Assembly: GCF_000341145.1 (NCBI RefSeq)
Contig: NZ_ANBE01000026.1
Span: 891-62,603 of the forward strand
Source of the DNA: Nocardiopsis xinjiangensis YIM 90004
GTDB lineage: Bacteria; Actinomycetota; Actinomycetes; Streptosporangiales; Streptosporangiaceae
Length of the DNA stretch: 61,713 nt
Direction: 5' to 3'
Shown here one piece after another: positions 1-11,343 of the stretch; position 1 is the first letter of the stretch, and each line of letters opens with the position of its first letter. The position numbers and the translations under genes were made by a program. The notes beneath the pieces were generated by a model. It was not told where the DNA came from. It saw only the letters and a program-made list of their open reading frames with translations, and ran no database searches.

Positions 1-1
1 C

Positions 2-1324
2 TCGGCCGCCTACGTGATGTTCACCTCCGGCTCCACCGGCAGGCCCAAGGGCGTGGTGGTCGACCACCGCAACATCGTGGCCCTGACCCGGGACTCCCGT
101 TGGGCGGAGGCGCACGGACGGATCCTGTTCCACTCCCCGCACGCCTTCGACGCGGCCACCTACGAGGTCTGGGTCGCCTTGCTCAACGGCGGAACCGTGG
201 TGCTCGCTCCCGAGCACGGGATCACCACCGACACGGTCCGGTCGGGGGTGCGCGACCACGGGATCACGGCGCTGTTCCTGACCACGGCCCTGTTCAACCT
301 CTTCGCCCAGCAGGACCCCGCCTGCTTCGCGGGACTGCGCCAGGTGTGGACCGGCGGTGAGGCCGCCGACCCGGCCTCCTTCACCCGGGTATCGGAGGCG
401 TGCGAGGCCACCGAGATCGTGCACGTCTACGGCCCGACCGAAACCACCACGTTCGCGACCTGCGCCCCGATCGGCCCTGGGCACGCAGGGAAGGCAAGCT
501 GTCCGATCGGCCGCCCCATGGACGGAACCAGCGCCCACGTGTTGGACACCGCCCTGCGACCGGTCCCGGTCGGCGCGGTCGGCGAGCTCTACATCTCCGG
601 AGAGGGAGTGGCGCGCGGCTACGACCGGCGGCCGGAACTGACCGCCGAGCGGTTCGTCGCCGACCCCTTCGGGTCCGGCGGGCGCCTCTACCGCACCGGC
701 GACCTGGTGCGGTGGCAGGACGATGGACAGATCGAGTTCCTGGGCCGCGCCGACGGACAGATCAAGCTCCGGGGCCACCGGATCGAGCTCGGCGAGATCG
801 AGAACGCCATGGCCGGCGCTGCGGGTGTATCCCGGGCCGCGGCGGCCGTGGTCTCCTCCCCCTCCGGGACACCGGTCCTGGCCGGATACCTGACCGAGGC
901 CGTGCCCGGCACCGTGGACACAGCAGCGGTGGCCGAAGCCATCGCCCGGGTGCTGCCCGGCTACATGGTCCCGTCGTCGATGACCGTCATGGCGTCCCTA
1001 CCGCTCAACGACAACGGCAAGGTGGACCGCCGTGCGCTGCCCGCACCGGACCGGCCCGCCGAGACCCGGTACGTGGCACCGGAAACACCCACCGAGGAAC
1101 TCGTGGCCGAGGTCTGGTCCCACCTCCTCGAGGTCGAGCGGATCGGACGCGACGACAACTTCTTCGACGTCGGGGGTGACTCGGTCAAGAGCATCCAGGT
1201 CGTCGGGGAGATCCGCACGGCTTTGGACATCACCATGCCCAACCGGGCGCTGTTCGACCACCAGACCGTTCGAGCCTACGCCCGGGCCCTCGAGGACGAG
1301 CTCATGGGTGACCTGGCGGACTGA
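2..1324 (+). CDS. NRPS, partial: A-T end of module
   Basis: 3' end of a nonribosomal peptide synthetase whose 5' part lies before the window. The A domain activates an amino acid with ATP and loads it on the following carrier domain. Visible are core A3 [11 protein letters not shown] (nt 20-52), A5 VYGPTETT, A7 YRTGDLVR, A10 [11 protein letters not shown] near nt 1015-1045, and the carrier core FFDVGGDS with the phosphopantetheine serine at nt 1181-1183. Aligning by hand to GrsA PheA gives the specificity code D-A-Y-F-W-G-V-T-F-K, which looks like codes for branched aliphatic residues (Val/Ile); this is weak inference. It ends right after the carrier domain, with no thioesterase, so the chain must pass to another protein, probably the next gene 92 nt downstream. 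Confidence 0.95.
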   Translation, partial: SAAYVMFTSGSTGRPKGVVVDHRNIVALTRDSRWAEAHGRILFHSPHAFDAATYEVWVALLNGGTVVLAPEHGITTDTVRSGVRDHGITALFLTTALFNLFAQQDPACFAGLRQVWTGGEAADPASFTRVSEACEATEIVHVYGPTETTTFATCAPIGPGHAGKASCPIGRPMDGTSAHVLDTALRPVPVGAVGELYISGEGVARGYDRRPELTAERFVADPFGSGGRLYRTGDLVRWQDDGQIEFLGRADGQIKLRGHRIELGEIENAMAGAAGVSRAAAAVVSSPSGTPVLAGYLTEAVPGTVDTAAVAEAIARVLPGYMVPSSMTVMASLPLNDNGKVDRRALPAPDRPAETRYVAPETPTEELVAEVWSHLLEVERIGRDDNFFDVGGDSVKSIQVVGEIRTALDITMPNRALFDHQTVRAYARALEDELMGDLAD

Positions 1325-1416
1325 TCCCCGGCCGGAAGTGTGGATCGAGGGGCCGGGCGCCTCCGGCGCACGGCCCTGTGTCCCCCCGCCCCACGAACAC
1401 GGCAGGAGCATGACGT

Positions 1417-4400
1417 ATGAACGACAGCCACAGCGACACCGGACGCGCGACCTCCGACCGGGCGAGGTTGCGTGAAGAGATCCAACGCAGAATGCGTGAC
1501 CGGGGAAAACGCCACGACGAGATCCCGCTCGTGTCCCGGGACGAGCCCGCCGTACTGTCCTTCGCCCAGCAGCGGCTGTGGATCCTGGACCGGATCGAGC
1601 CGGGCCGTGTCGACTACAATTCCGGGTTCGCCCTGGATCTCCGCGGAAGCCTGGAAACCGGGGCGCTCGGGCGGGCGCTGACCGCCCTGGCCCACCGGCA
1701 CGAGTCCCTGCGCACCACGTTCACCGAGGTCGACGGGCAGGGGCGCCAGGTCGTGGGCTCCCCCGCTCCGGTCCCTCTCTCCGTCACCGACACCGACGAC
1801 GAGGAGGAACTCGCCGAGCTCGTCGGCCGCCGCTACCGGGAACCCTTCGACCTGGAGACCGGACCGCTGCTACGCGTGCACCTGTTCCGGAACGGGGAAC
1901 ACCGCCACGTCCTGCTCGCCGTCATGCACCACATCATCACCGACGGCTGGTCGCTCGGCACCCTCCAACAGGAGCTGGACCAGCTCTACACCACCGCGCT
2001 CGAGAACCCGCATCTGAGCGGTGACGCGCTCGCAGCGGCTCTGGCTCCGCTCCCGTTCCAGTACCTGGACTACGCGGCCTGGCAACGCGGTCGGCTCAGC
2101 GGGGAGGCCTACGAGCGCTCACTCACCCATTGGCGGGACCGGCTGACCGGGGCCCGGCCGCTCGAGCTGCCCACCGACCGGCCCCGCCCGCCGGTACGGA
2201 GCACGCGGGGCGCCGAATACGGTTTCCGGCTCCCCTCCGCTCTGGTCTCCCGCCTCGAGCAGGTGGGGCGTGCGCACAACACGAACCTGTACATGGTGCT
2301 GATGGCTGCCACCCGGATCGCCATGGCGCGGTGGACCCGCGATGACGACGTGGTCCTCGGCACCGTCACGGCGGGCCGGGAGGACCCCCGGTTGCATGGT
2401 CTGACCGGCTTCTTCGTCAACACTCTCGCGCTGCGCGGCCGCGTGGACGAGTCGCTGTCCTTCTCCGGGAACCTCACTCGGACCCGTGATGAGGTCCTGG
2501 CCGATTTCGACCACGCCGAGGTCCCCTTCGACGCCGTGGTGGACGCGGTCCTGGCCGAACGCGATCCCGCCGTTCCTCCGTTGGTGCAGGCCGCCCTCGT
2601 CCTCCAGAATGCCCAGGGCGGCGAGCCGGTGTCCCTGGGTGGACTGGAGGTAAGGCCCTTCCCGGTACGGCGGGGGGGGGAGCACGCGGTCTTCGACCTG
2701 ACCCTGCAGTTCCATGCGGACTCCGAAGGGCTCGCTGGTTCCGCGGAGTTCAACGCCGACCTCTTCGACGAGACCACCATCGCCCGTTTCGTCTCCGATC
2801 TGCACGAGGTCCTGGACTGCGCCGAGGACGTGCGTCCCCTGCAGGCCCTGCGACCTGCAGGGAAGAACATGGGCGCCCTGACCGGTCCGGCCGGGCCCCG
2901 GCCGCGGACGCTGTCCGATCTCGTGGCCGAACGGGTGAGCGCCCACCCCGAGGCCGCGGCCCTGACGGGCACCGGGGGCCCGATCTCCTTCGCCGGGCTC
3001 GACGCCCGGGCCGCTCGGATCGCCGGCTACCTGCGCGCCCACGGGATCGGGCGCGGGGACCGGGTCGGAGTGTGCGTGGAACGCACCCCGGAGCTGGCTG
3101 TGCTGTTCCTGGCGGTGGTCTACGCCGGTGCCGTCCACGTGCCGTTGGATCCGTCCTATCCGTCGGCGAGGCTGGCCCATATGGTCGAGGACGCCGGTCT
3201 GGCGGCCGTGTTGGCGTCACCGGGCCAGGAGGGCCAGTGGCTCGGATCGGTACCGGTGCTCCTTCCCGAGGACGGCCGGGGACACGGCCCGCTGCGCGAA
3301 CCCGTCACTGTGCACGACCCGGCGTACATGCTCTACACCTCCGGTTCCACCGGACGTCCCAAGGGCGTGGTCGTCTCGCACCATGGTCTCGCGGCTCTGG
3401 CCCGTACTCTGGGCCGGCCGATGGAGGCCGGGCCGGGCTCCCGATGGCTGCAGTTCGCGTCCCCGAGCTTCGACGCCTTCATCGCCGAGCTGCTGGTCGC
3501 GCTGCTCAACGGAGCCACGTCCGTCCTGCTTCCCCAGGCCGACCTGGTCGGTGACGGACTTCCCGCCGCCCTGCGCGAGTACAGCATCAGCCACGTCATC
3601 CTGCCTCCAGCGCTCCTGCCGAGCCTGTCGCCCGAGGACCTGGAGCCGGTCGAGCACCTGCTCGTCGCGGGTGAGGCCTGCCCCGGGGAGTTGGTGGCAC
3701 GTTTCTCGGCGGGCCGCCGGATGTACAACGCCTACGGCCCCACCGAGGCCACCGTGTGCTCCACCGTGAGCGCGCCGTTGTCCGGCTCGGGCACTCCGCC
3801 CATGGGCGTTCCGGCCGACGGAACGCGGATCCAGGTGCTGGACCGCTGGCTGCGGCCGGTACGCGACGGGGTCCCGGGTGAGCTCTACATCAGCGGGGAC
3901 GGCCTCGCACACGGGTACTGGAACCGGCCCGGACTGACTGCGTCGAGTTTCGTCGCCGATCCTCTCGGTCCGCCCGGGGCCCGCATGTACCGGTCCGGGG
4001 ACGTGGTGCGCCGCCGTCCCGACGGGGAGCTGGAGTTCCTGGGCCGGTCGGACGAACAGGTCAAGATCCGCGGGCACCGCGTCGAACCGGGCGAGGTGGA
4101 GACCGCGCTGCAGGACCTGTCCGAGATCGCGCAGGCCGTGGTGACCGTGGACACGGATGCGGCCGGGCCCAGGTTGGCCGCCTACGTGGTGCTCTCCACC
4201 GCTCCCGCGCCCACCCCCGCAGAACTGGCCGAGCAGGCTGCCGCGGTACTCCCGGGCTACATGGTCCCCTCCGCGTTCGTCCCGGTGGACCGGATCCCGC
4301 TGACCCCCAACGGCAAGACCGACCGCAAGGCGCTGCCGGCCGTCGATTGGACCGAACAGTCCGGGGCCGAGTACACGGCCCCGCGTACCCGGGCCGAACA

Positions 4401-7400
4401 AGAGCTCGCCGACCTGTGGTGCGTACTGCTCGGGCTGGAGCGTGTGGGTGTCCACGACGACTTCTTCCGGGTGGGCGGGGATTCGGTCGGCGCGGTCCGG
4501 ATGGTGGCCCGAGCCGCCGACGTCTTCGGTACACGGCTCCAGGTACGCATGGTCTTCGACCACCCCACCATCGCCGAGCTCGCCGGGCTGCTGACGGCCG
4601 AGAGGGCCGGGGGCGGGACCGCCGAGGCCGCCCTGGTTCCCGTGTCCCGCGACGCCGCCCTTCCGCTGTCGGCCGCCCAACGCCGCTTGTGGTTCCTCGA
4701 CCGGTACGAGCCCGGTGGTTCGGAGTACAACTCCGGTGGCGCGCTGCGGCTGACCGGGGCGTTGGACGTGTCCGCCCTGACCGCGGCCCTGGACGCCCTG
4801 GTCCACCGGCACGAGTCCCTGCGCACCACGTTCGCCGAAGACGGCGGACGCCCCGTGCAGATCATCGGCGCCTCCACGCAGGCGCGCACGGAAACGGCCG
4901 ACCTGGGCGACGTCCCCGGCCGGGACCGGGAATCGCGGCTCGATGCACTGCTCCACGAATTCGTGCACCGCCCCTTCGACCTCGCAGAGGGCCCCCTCTT
5001 CCGCGCCCTGCTGGTCGGCCTGGGCCCCACAGAACACGTATTGGTCCTGGGTATCCACCACATCGTCGTGGACGCTTGGTCCCTGTCCGTTCTGACCCGG
5101 GAACTCGGCCTGCTGTATCGGGCCGCCGTCCGGCCGGGAAGCCGATCCGGACCCGGCCCGCTGGCCGAGGAGGCCGGGCTGCTGCCGCCCCGGTTGCAGT
5201 ACGCCGATTTCGCCGCGTGGCAGGACGCCTCTCTGGAGTCCGAAACCTTCCATGACGGGCTCGAGTACTGGCGAAGCCTCCTGGAGGGCGCCGAACCCCT
5301 CGCGCTTCCCACCGACCGGCCGCGTCCGCCCGTTCGCCGGGGGAGGGGCGCCACCCGCGCCTTCGAGGTCCCCGAGGCCACGCTCGCCGCGGTCAGGTCC
5401 CTGGAGGCCGAGCACGGCATCACCCTGTTCATGGTGCTGGCCGCCGCCGTGCAGGTGGTCCTGTCGCGCTACACCGGGCAACGCGACATCGTCCTGGGAA
5501 CGGTGACCTCCGGCCGCGATCGCGCGGAGCTGGAGGACGTGGTGGGCTTCTTCGTCAACACGCTCGCGCTGCGCATGCGGGTGGAGGAGTCGCTCACCGG
5601 ATCCGAGCTCCTGGCGAGTGTCCGCGAGAGCCTGCTCACCGCTTACCAGTACGGCGACGTCCCCTTCGACACGGTGGTGGAAGCCGTCGCCCCGCGCCGG
5701 GACCCGTCGCGGCCCACACTGGTCCAGGCGGTCCTCTCGTTGCAGAACGCACCCGCTCAGACCTGGGAGATCGACGGTCTGGCCGTGGCCGAGCAGCCGT
5801 TGTCCCGGCGCAGTTCCCTGTTCGACCTCAGTGTGGACTTCTACGAGGACGGTGGACGGCTGCACGGGTCGGTGGAGTACGACGTCGACCTGTTCGTCCC
5901 GGAGACGATCGACCGGTTCACCGACCACATGTGCCGGGTGTTGACCGGCATCTCGACGGCCCCGGGCGCTGCCGTGCACACGGTGGACCTGGCGTCACCG
6001 GAGGAGCACACCGCTCTTCTCGCCGCCGGAGAGGCCGCGGAGGAGGACACCGGGTCCCACGTTCTCGACGGTCTGACCGAATCGGCCGCGACCCGCCCCG
6101 ACGCGCCGGCACTCACGGGCGGGGCGCACACGCTGACATTCGGTGAACTGGACGAGCGCGTCAACCGTCTGGCCCGGCACCTTGCCGGTACGGGTACCGG
6201 CCCCGGTGACCGGGTGGCCACGGTCCTGCCGCGCACCACCGAGGCCGTGACGGGCCTGTTCGCGGTCCTACGCGCGGGTGCGGCCTACGTGCCGATCGAC
6301 CCCGACGCCCCGGCCGAGCGGGCACGCACCGTCCTGGAGCGTTCGGGAGCCGACCGGGTGCTGACCGTCCCGGACATGGTGGAGCGGGTACGGCGGACCT
6401 TGGGCGAGCGGGTCCCGGTCACGACGGTGGAGGCGGCCTCGACCGGACCGGGCGCGCCGGTCACCGACGCCGACAGGACACGCCCGCTGTACGGTGCCCA
6501 CCCCGCCTACGTGATGTACACGTCCGGCTCGACCGGGACCCCCAAGGGTGTGGTCGTCACCCACGCCAACCTGTGCGCCATGGCCTCTGCCTACCGGGCC
6601 GCGGTCCTGGCCGGCCCCGAGACCGCGGGTCGGCAGCTCACCGCCGCGCACGTGGCCGCGTGGACCTTCGATGCTTCCTGGGACCCGCTCGTCTGGCTGC
6701 TGAACGGCCACCACCTGCACGTCATCGACGAGCACACCCGCACCGACGCCGAGGCCCTCTGCGACCATCTCGACCGGGAACGGGTGGATTACCTCGACAC
6801 CACACCCTCGTACCTGGCCCAACTGGTCAACGCCGGTCTGGCGGACGAGGGGCGGCACCGGCTCACCGTACTGACGGTGGGAGCCGAGGCCTTGGACGAG
6901 GGCCTGGCCGAACGGCTCTCCTCCGCCGGTGTCCGCGCCGTGCACAATTTCTACGGGCCGACCGAGAACACCGTGAACAGCACGGTCTGGCAGGTCCGTC
7001 CCGGAACCTCTCCTCTGATCGGCCGCCCGGTCGCCGGCACCCGTGCTCTGGTGCTCGACCCCTGGATGCGCCCGGTCCCGGTGGGTGTGCGCGGCGAGCT
7101 CTACCTGGCGGGGCCCTCACTGGCCCGGGGCTACGACGGAGCACCGGGCCAGACCGCCGAGCGTTTCGTCGCCGATCCCCACGGCTCCGGAGAGCGGATC
7201 TACCGGACCGGGGACATCGTCCGCTGGACGAGTGAGCGAGAGCTGCAGTTCATCGGGCGCGACGACGACCAGGTCAAGATCCGCGGTTTCCGGATCGAAC
7301 TGGGCGAGGTCGAGTCGGTGCTCTGCGCACTGCCCGGTCTACGTTCGGCCTTCGTCCTGGTCCGGGAGGACCGTCCCGGGGTCCGGCGGCTGGTCGGCTA

Positions 7401-9189
7401 CGTCGTCGCGGAGGAGGACTCCTCGGCCGTGAGTGCTGCGACCGTGCGTGAAGGGGCCGCTCGACGGCTGCCCGACTACATGGTTCCGACCGCCGTGGTC
7501 GTTCTGGAGGATCTGCCGCTCAACGCCAACGGCAAGGTCGACCGCGGGGCGTTGCCGGCGCCTGCGAACGAGGCCTTCGACACCGCCGGATACGTTCCAC
7601 CGAGCGGTCCGACGCAGGCTCTCCTGGCCCAGGTCTGGGAAGAGTTGCTGGGTGTGGAGAAGATCGGTGCCCACGACAACTTCTTCGATCTGGGCGGAGA
7701 CTCGATCCTGAGTATCCAGCTCGTGTCCCGGGTCCGCGCCGCCGGCCGGGAACTGTCCTCCAAGGACGTCTTCCTCCACCAGACCGTCGAGGCGCTGGCC
7801 GGCGCCATGGACGAGCAGAAGGAATCGGCCGGTCCGCATGCCGAGGGGCCCGTCCTCGGTGAGGTCACTCCGACCCCGGTGCAGCGTTGGTTCCTCGAGA
7901 CGCACCCGCGCTCTCCCGAGCACTTCGACATGTCCCTGCTGGCGGAGACCGCCGCGGGCACCGATCCCCACCGGCTCGCACGTGCGGCCGAACACGTGCT
8001 GGCCCACCACGACATGCTCAGGCTCAGGGTCGAACACACCGGAAAGGACTGGCGGCAGCATCTGGACGCGGACCCCTCACCCGGGGCGGTGCGTGTCGTG
8101 GACGCCGCCGGTCTGTCCGAGTCCGGTGTCGAGGAGGTCCTCGCCCGCGAGGCCGGTCGGCACCGTCCGGCCACACGTTTGGCCCAAGGACCGTTGTTCG
8201 AGGCGGTGGTCGTGGACACCGGCGCCGCCGACCGGCACCGCCTGCTGTTGTCGGCCCACCACATGGTGGTCGACGGGGTCTCATGGCGCATCGTCCTGGA
8301 GGATCTGGCCACCGCCTACGGGCAGCTGCGTGATGAGCGCCCGGTCGATCTCGGGGCGAGGACCACACCCTTCCCGGTGTGGGCCGAGCGGCTGACCGCC
8401 TTCACCCGTCAGGGCGGGTTCGCCGACGACCTGGACGCCTGGCTCGGAGCCGTCTCCGGGGCCGCTCCGTCCGTACCGGTGGATCTGGCCGAAGGCCGCA
8501 ACGACGTGGCCTCCCAGGCCGTGGTCCCCTCGGATCTTTCCGAGGAGGAGACCGGCGCCCTGCTCTCCCGGGTGCCGGGCGCGTTCCGCTGCCGGATCGA
8601 CGATGTGCTCCTGGCCGCGCTGGGACGGGTCCTGGCCGACTGGACCGGGTCGGGCCGAGTCCTGGTCGAGAAGGAGGGCCACGGGCGCGAGGACCTGTTC
8701 GAAGAGGTGGACCTGTCCCGCACGGTCGGATGGTTCACCACGATTTATCCGGTTCTGCTGGAGCTGCCCGAGGGGGCCGACTGGACCGCAACCGTGGCCG
8801 CGGTCAAACGCCGGACCAGGAGCGCCCCGAGCGGTATCGGGTTCGGTGCGTTGCGGTACCTGGACGAGGGCCCCGGCACCGAGCCGCTGCGCCGCCTGCC
8901 GGAGGTCCCGGTCTCCTTCAACTATCTGGGCCGTTTCGCGCAGGAGAGCGAGGAGGGGCTCCTCCGCCGGTTCGTGCCCGTGCCCGCTTCGGACCACGCG
9001 CCGTCCGAGGAACGCACCAACCTGCTCGACGTCACCGGGTCGGTCACCGGGGGCCGGCTGCACTTCTCCTGGACCTACTCGACCAACCGGCACCACCGGC
9101 GGACCGTCGAACGGCTCGCCGAGTCCTTCACCCGGGCTCTGCGCGAGCTGATCTCCGCAGCCGCGAACCGCCGCGGCCGCCGGAACTGA
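1417..9189 (+). CDS. NRPS, C-A-T-C-A-T-E
   Basis: Two-module nonribosomal peptide synthetase of 2,590 aa; AGGAG lies 9 nt before the ATG. Domains by residue: C1 46-480 (active site HHIITDG 171-177), A1 about 499-975 (A3 from 637, A5 770, A10 lysine 967), T1 serine 1023, C2 1083-1520 (HHIVVDA 1214-1220), A2 about 1550-2050 (A3 from 1698, A10 lysine 2040), T2 serine 2096, E from about 2148 (HHMVVDG 2281-2287, FNYLG 2501-2505). The terminal E domain should epimerise the last residue to D. Hand-read codes are D-A-A-I-L-A-A-V-C-K (aromatic-like) and D-A-D-D-T-G-F-V-N-K (two Asp, perhaps a basic residue); both are speculative. C2 has Ala where the motif usually has Gly. There is no TE, so release needs a protein outside the window. 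Confidence 0.97.
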   Translation: MNDSHSDTGRATSDRARLREEIQRRMRDRGKRHDEIPLVSRDEPAVLSFAQQRLWILDRIEPGRVDYNSGFALDLRGSLETGALGRALTALAHRHESLRTTFTEVDGQGRQVVGSPAPVPLSVTDTDDEEELAELVGRRYREPFDLETGPLLRVHLFRNGEHRHVLLAVMHHIITDGWSLGTLQQELDQLYTTALENPHLSGDALAAALAPLPFQYLDYAAWQRGRLSGEAYERSLTHWRDRLTGARPLELPTDRPRPPVRSTRGAEYGFRLPSALVSRLEQVGRAHNTNLYMVLMAATRIAMARWTRDDDVVLGTVTAGREDPRLHGLTGFFVNTLALRGRVDESLSFSGNLTRTRDEVLADFDHAEVPFDAVVDAVLAERDPAVPPLVQAALVLQNAQGGEPVSLGGLEVRPFPVRRGGEHAVFDLTLQFHADSEGLAGSAEFNADLFDETTIARFVSDLHEVLDCAEDVRPLQALRPAGKNMGALTGPAGPRPRTLSDLVAERVSAHPEAAALTGTGGPISFAGLDARAARIAGYLRAHGIGRGDRVGVCVERTPELAVLFLAVVYAGAVHVPLDPSYPSARLAHMVEDAGLAAVLASPGQEGQWLGSVPVLLPEDGRGHGPLREPVTVHDPAYMLYTSGSTGRPKGVVVSHHGLAALARTLGRPMEAGPGSRWLQFASPSFDAFIAELLVALLNGATSVLLPQADLVGDGLPAALREYSISHVILPPALLPSLSPEDLEPVEHLLVAGEACPGELVARFSAGRRMYNAYGPTEATVCSTVSAPLSGSGTPPMGVPADGTRIQVLDRWLRPVRDGVPGELYISGDGLAHGYWNRPGLTASSFVADPLGPPGARMYRSGDVVRRRPDGELEFLGRSDEQVKIRGHRVEPGEVETALQDLSEIAQAVVTVDTDAAGPRLAAYVVLSTAPAPTPAELAEQAAAVLPGYMVPSAFVPVDRIPLTPNGKTDRKALPAVDWTEQSGAEYTAPRTRAEQELADLWCVLLGLERVGVHDDFFRVGGDSVGAVRMVARAADVFGTRLQVRMVFDHPTIAELAGLLTAERAGGGTAEAALVPVSRDAALPLSAAQRRLWFLDRYEPGGSEYNSGGALRLTGALDVSALTAALDALVHRHESLRTTFAEDGGRPVQIIGASTQARTETADLGDVPGRDRESRLDALLHEFVHRPFDLAEGPLFRALLVGLGPTEHVLVLGIHHIVVDAWSLSVLTRELGLLYRAAVRPGSRSGPGPLAEEAGLLPPRLQYADFAAWQDASLESETFHDGLEYWRSLLEGAEPLALPTDRPRPPVRRGRGATRAFEVPEATLAAVRSLEAEHGITLFMVLAAAVQVVLSRYTGQRDIVLGTVTSGRDRAELEDVVGFFVNTLALRMRVEESLTGSELLASVRESLLTAYQYGDVPFDTVVEAVAPRRDPSRPTLVQAVLSLQNAPAQTWEIDGLAVAEQPLSRRSSLFDLSVDFYEDGGRLHGSVEYDVDLFVPETIDRFTDHMCRVLTGISTAPGAAVHTVDLASPEEHTALLAAGEAAEEDTGSHVLDGLTESAATRPDAPALTGGAHTLTFGELDERVNRLARHLAGTGTGPGDRVATVLPRTTEAVTGLFAVLRAGAAYVPIDPDAPAERARTVLERSGADRVLTVPDMVERVRRTLGERVPVTTVEAASTGPGAPVTDADRTRPLYGAHPAYVMYTSGSTGTPKGVVVTHANLCAMASAYRAAVLAGPETAGRQLTAAHVAAWTFDASWDPLVWLLNGHHLHVIDEHTRTDAEALCDHLDRERVDYLDTTPSYLAQLVNAGLADEGRHRLTVLTVGAEALDEGLAERLSSAGVRAVHNFYGPTENTVNSTVWQVRPGTSPLIGRPVAGTRALVLDPWMRPVPVGVRGELYLAGPSLARGYDGAPGQTAERFVADPHGSGERIYRTGDIVRWTSERELQFIGRDDDQVKIRGFRIELGEVESVLCALPGLRSAFVLVREDRPGVRRLVGYVVAEEDSSAVSAATVREGAARRLPDYMVPTAVVVLEDLPLNANGKVDRGALPAPANEAFDTAGYVPPSGPTQALLAQVWEELLGVEKIGAHDNFFDLGGDSILSIQLVSRVRAAGRELSSKDVFLHQTVEALAGAMDEQKESAGPHAEGPVLGEVTPTPVQRWFLETHPRSPEHFDMSLLAETAAGTDPHRLARAAEHVLAHHDMLRLRVEHTGKDWRQHLDADPSPGAVRVVDAAGLSESGVEEVLAREAGRHRPATRLAQGPLFEAVVVDTGAADRHRLLLSAHHMVVDGVSWRIVLEDLATAYGQLRDERPVDLGARTTPFPVWAERLTAFTRQGGFADDLDAWLGAVSGAAPSVPVDLAEGRNDVASQAVVPSDLSEEETGALLSRVPGAFRCRIDDVLLAALGRVLADWTGSGRVLVEKEGHGREDLFEEVDLSRTVGWFTTIYPVLLELPEGADWTATVAAVKRRTRSAPSGIGFGALRYLDEGPGTEPLRRLPEVPVSFNYLGRFAQESEEGLLRRFVPVPASDHAPSEERTNLLDVTGSVTGGRLHFSWTYSTNRHHRRTVERLAESFTRALRELISAAANRRGRRN

Positions 9190-9230
9190 TCCACACCCTG
9201 CACCGCAACCGTGAGAGGAACGAGGAGTTC

Positions 9231-9443
9231 ATGAGCAACAACCCTTTCGAGAACGAGGACGCCACGTACCTGGTCCTGGTCAACGCCGAGGGCCAGCATT
9301 CCTTGTGGCCCTCTTTCGCCGAGGTCCCCGATGGCTGGGACATCGCCTTGGAGGAGACCTCCCGTGAGAAGGCCCTGGCCTACGTGGAGGAGAACTGGAC
9401 GGACATGCGCCCCAAGAGCCTGGTGAACGCTCTGGGTGAGTGA
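9231..9443 (+). CDS. MbtH-like protein
   Basis: 70-aa MbtH family protein, a small cytoplasmic partner that binds NRPS adenylation domains and is often needed for their folding or activity. The family fingerprint is clear: [15 protein letters not shown] near the N-terminus, HSLWPSF, PDGWDI and a final WTDMRPKSL. Length is normal for the family. The ATG at 9231 has GAGGAG about 4 nt upstream. It lies 41 nt after the E-domain NRPS and is probably co-transcribed with it; a strong hairpin follows, so it is likely the last gene of the NRPS transcript. Confidence 0.96.
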   Translation: MSNNPFENEDATYLVLVNAEGQHSLWPSFAEVPDGWDIALEETSREKALAYVEENWTDMRPKSLVNALGE

Positions 9444-9456
9444 CCCGGGCCCACGA

Positions 9457-9493
9457 GGGCGGGGGCACCGGTGCGATCCGGTCGCCCCCGCCC
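9457..9493 (+). terminator. Hairpin after the NRPS/MbtH operon
   Basis: Arms GGGCGGGGGCACCGG (9457-9471) and CCGGT/GCCCCCGCCC (9478-9493) pair over 15 bp with one bulged C and a 6-nt loop, followed by CCGTTCTT. It sits between convergent genes, the MbtH-like gene and the minus-strand HTH gene, and could stop transcription from both sides. Confidence 0.75.
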
Positions 9494-9515
9494 CGTTCTT
9501 GTACGGGACCGGTGT

Positions 9516-10466
9516 TCACGCGGGCTCGGCCAGGCGGGCACGTACACGGAACCGCTGCCCCGGGGCCCCCGCGCCGCAGCGGTTCAGAAGCGCCGTCCCC
9601 AGGTCGGTGGCCGAGTGCCGGACCCTGTTGCCCTCCCGGGTCGTGGTGATCAACCCGGCTTCCCGAAGCGCTGCGGTGTGTTCGCTGACGGAGGTGGCGG
9701 AGACGTGCAGGGCCCGGGCCAGCTCCCCCGTGGAGGTCGGGGTGAGGAGTTCGGTCAGGACCGCCGAGCGGGTACGCCCGAGCAGGCGGCCCAATGCTTG
9801 CTGGGAGCGGTCCGGACCCAGGAGCGCGGAGTCCAGGGACCGGTCCGGCCCCAGGGCCGGAAACAGCAGCGCCGTGCGGGAGCGCCCCGAGCCCGGGTCG
9901 GTCCACTGCTGCACCCGGGGGCCGGTTCCCAGGAACACCGAGGGGAAGAGGAGGAGCCCGTCGTCCGGGTACACGGTCCGATGCTGCCCGTCCTCCAGTT
10001 CCAGACCGTTCTCGCTCCACCGGCAGTCTCTCCCCAGGGAACCGACCACCGCTTCTGCACCCTCCTTGGCCAACCGGGATCCGGCCCGGTCGGCGGCCAA
10101 GGACTGGAGCGCATCCACCCGTGCCTGATCGGGAGCCACGACAGCTCGGCCCACCCGGGCCAGGGTTCGCACCGCGCATCGTGCACGCTCGTGCACCGGC
10201 AGATCGAACGTGTGCTCCCCGCCGGTCGAGGAGCACTCCCACGGCGGTAAGCAGGAGCGGAAGGACAGAGCTCTGACCAATTCCGCCCGCACGAACGGAA
10301 GCTCGGACAAACGGGCGCGGGTCCGGCGTGTCCATTCGCCCCCTCCGGGACGGCCCGGTCCGTGGAGCACGGCCTCCAATGCGTGGACGGTCTCCACCAA
10401 GGGGGACAGTCCCGGGTGAATTCGGATACGCGCCGTGTCCCGCACCGTCAAATGGACTCTGGTCAC
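9516..10466 (-). CDS. Winged-helix (ArsR-like/DUF5937) regulator
   Basis: 316-aa predicted cytoplasmic DNA-binding protein. The C-terminal 90 residues form an ArsR-type winged helix (TSTGELARALHVSATSVSEH, then LREAGLITTTREGNRVRH), while the N-terminal 220 residues resemble the DUF5937 region found in this actinobacterial regulator class (RVHLTVRDTARIRIHPGLSP). The GTG at 10466 was chosen because GGAAAGG lies just upstream and family members start near this point; the frame stays open further upstream but without family similarity. It sits between the NRPS genes and a Drr-like exporter, so it may control export or immunity. The ligand is unknown. Confidence 0.85.
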   Translation of the reverse strand: MTRVHLTVRDTARIRIHPGLSPLVETVHALEAVLHGPGRPGGGEWTRRTRARLSELPFVRAELVRALSFRSCLPPWECSSTGGEHTFDLPVHERARCAVRTLARVGRAVVAPDQARVDALQSLAADRAGSRLAKEGAEAVVGSLGRDCRWSENGLELEDGQHRTVYPDDGLLLFPSVFLGTGPRVQQWTDPGSGRSRTALLFPALGPDRSLDSALLGPDRSQQALGRLLGRTRSAVLTELLTPTSTGELARALHVSATSVSEHTAALREAGLITTTREGNRVRHSATDLGTALLNRCGAGAPGQRFRVRARLAEPA

Positions 10467-10518
10467 GTACGACAACCTTTCCGATGAGGGTCCTCCGGGT
10501 CCGGGGCCACGAGCGGCC

Positions 10519-11343
10519 TCAGCGGACTCTGCGCAGGTAGGCACGTAGCGCGAGCGGCAGGAGGATGACGTGGCACAGGACCACGGCCACCAGGCTCAAC
10601 GCCAGCGGGCCCGCAACGGGTCCGCCGATCATCAGCCCACGCACGGTGTCCACGAAGTGGCTGACCGGGTTGACCCCGACCCACAGCTCGAGCCAGCGGG
10701 GCATGGTCTCGGGGTCGGCGAAGATGTTGCTCCCGAAGGTCAGCGGCAGGATGACCGCCATCGAGACCCCCGGAACCGCCTGCGGATTGGCGACCATCAT
10801 CCCGATCAACACCGAGAACCAGCACAGGGTCAGCCCGAACACGATGACCAGCACGCAGGCGAGCAGGGCCGACAACGGGTCGGTCTGGACCCGAAAGCCC
10901 AGGGCGAGAGCGAGCAGCAACAGGACGGTCACCGCCACGGCGTAGCGGACGACGTCGCCCAGCACAGCTCCGACCAGGGGAGCCGAGCGTGCGATCGGCA
11001 GGCTCCGGAAACGGTCGAAGACCCCTTTGGAGATGTCGGTGTTGAGCGCCATCCCCGTTCCGATGCTCGCGTACATGGTGATCTGCACCATCAGGCCCGG
11101 CACCAGGGTCTGCAGGTAGCCCTGCCAAGTACCGGAGATCGCGCCCCCGAACAGGAACACGAACACCATCAGGAACAGGACCGGCTGGATGACCGTGTCG
11201 ATCAAGGTCGTGGGCGTGCGCACGACGTAGCGCAGGTTGCGTTTGGCCAGGGTCAGCCCGTGCCCGGTCGCCTCCAGGGCACCGATCCGCCGCTTGACCG
11301 GCGGAGTCAGGGTGTTTTCCGGGGTCAGGGTCGGAGCGCTCAC
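10519..11343 (-). CDS. ABC-2 type permease (DrrB-like)
   Basis: 274-aa integral membrane subunit of an ABC exporter. Six hydrophobic segments are visible, with the ABC-2 signature region TDISKGVFDRFRSLPIARS in the middle and NPVSHFVDTVRGL near the C-terminus, as in DrrB-type daunorubicin-resistance permeases. It starts with GTG at 11343 and overlaps the stop of the upstream ATPase gene by 4 nt (GTGA), so the two are translationally coupled. Next to NRPS genes the likely job is export of, or self-resistance to, the peptide; that role is inferred from context only. Confidence 0.93.
   Translation of the reverse strand: MSAPTLTPENTLTPPVKRRIGALEATGHGLTLAKRNLRYVVRTPTTLIDTVIQPVLFLMVFVFLFGGAISGTWQGYLQTLVPGLMVQITMYASIGTGMALNTDISKGVFDRFRSLPIARSAPLVGAVLGDVVRYAVAVTVLLLLALALGFRVQTDPLSALLACVLVIVFGLTLCWFSVLIGMMVANPQAVPGVSMAVILPLTFGSNIFADPETMPRWLELWVGVNPVSHFVDTVRGLMIGGPVAGPLALSLVAVVLCHVILLPLALRAYLRRVR

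Noticed and set aside
3217-5979. 920-codon open frame antisense to the NRPS gene
   Set aside because: Gly/Arg/Val-rich translation without domains, fully antisense to recognised A, T and C domains; a GC-bias shadow.
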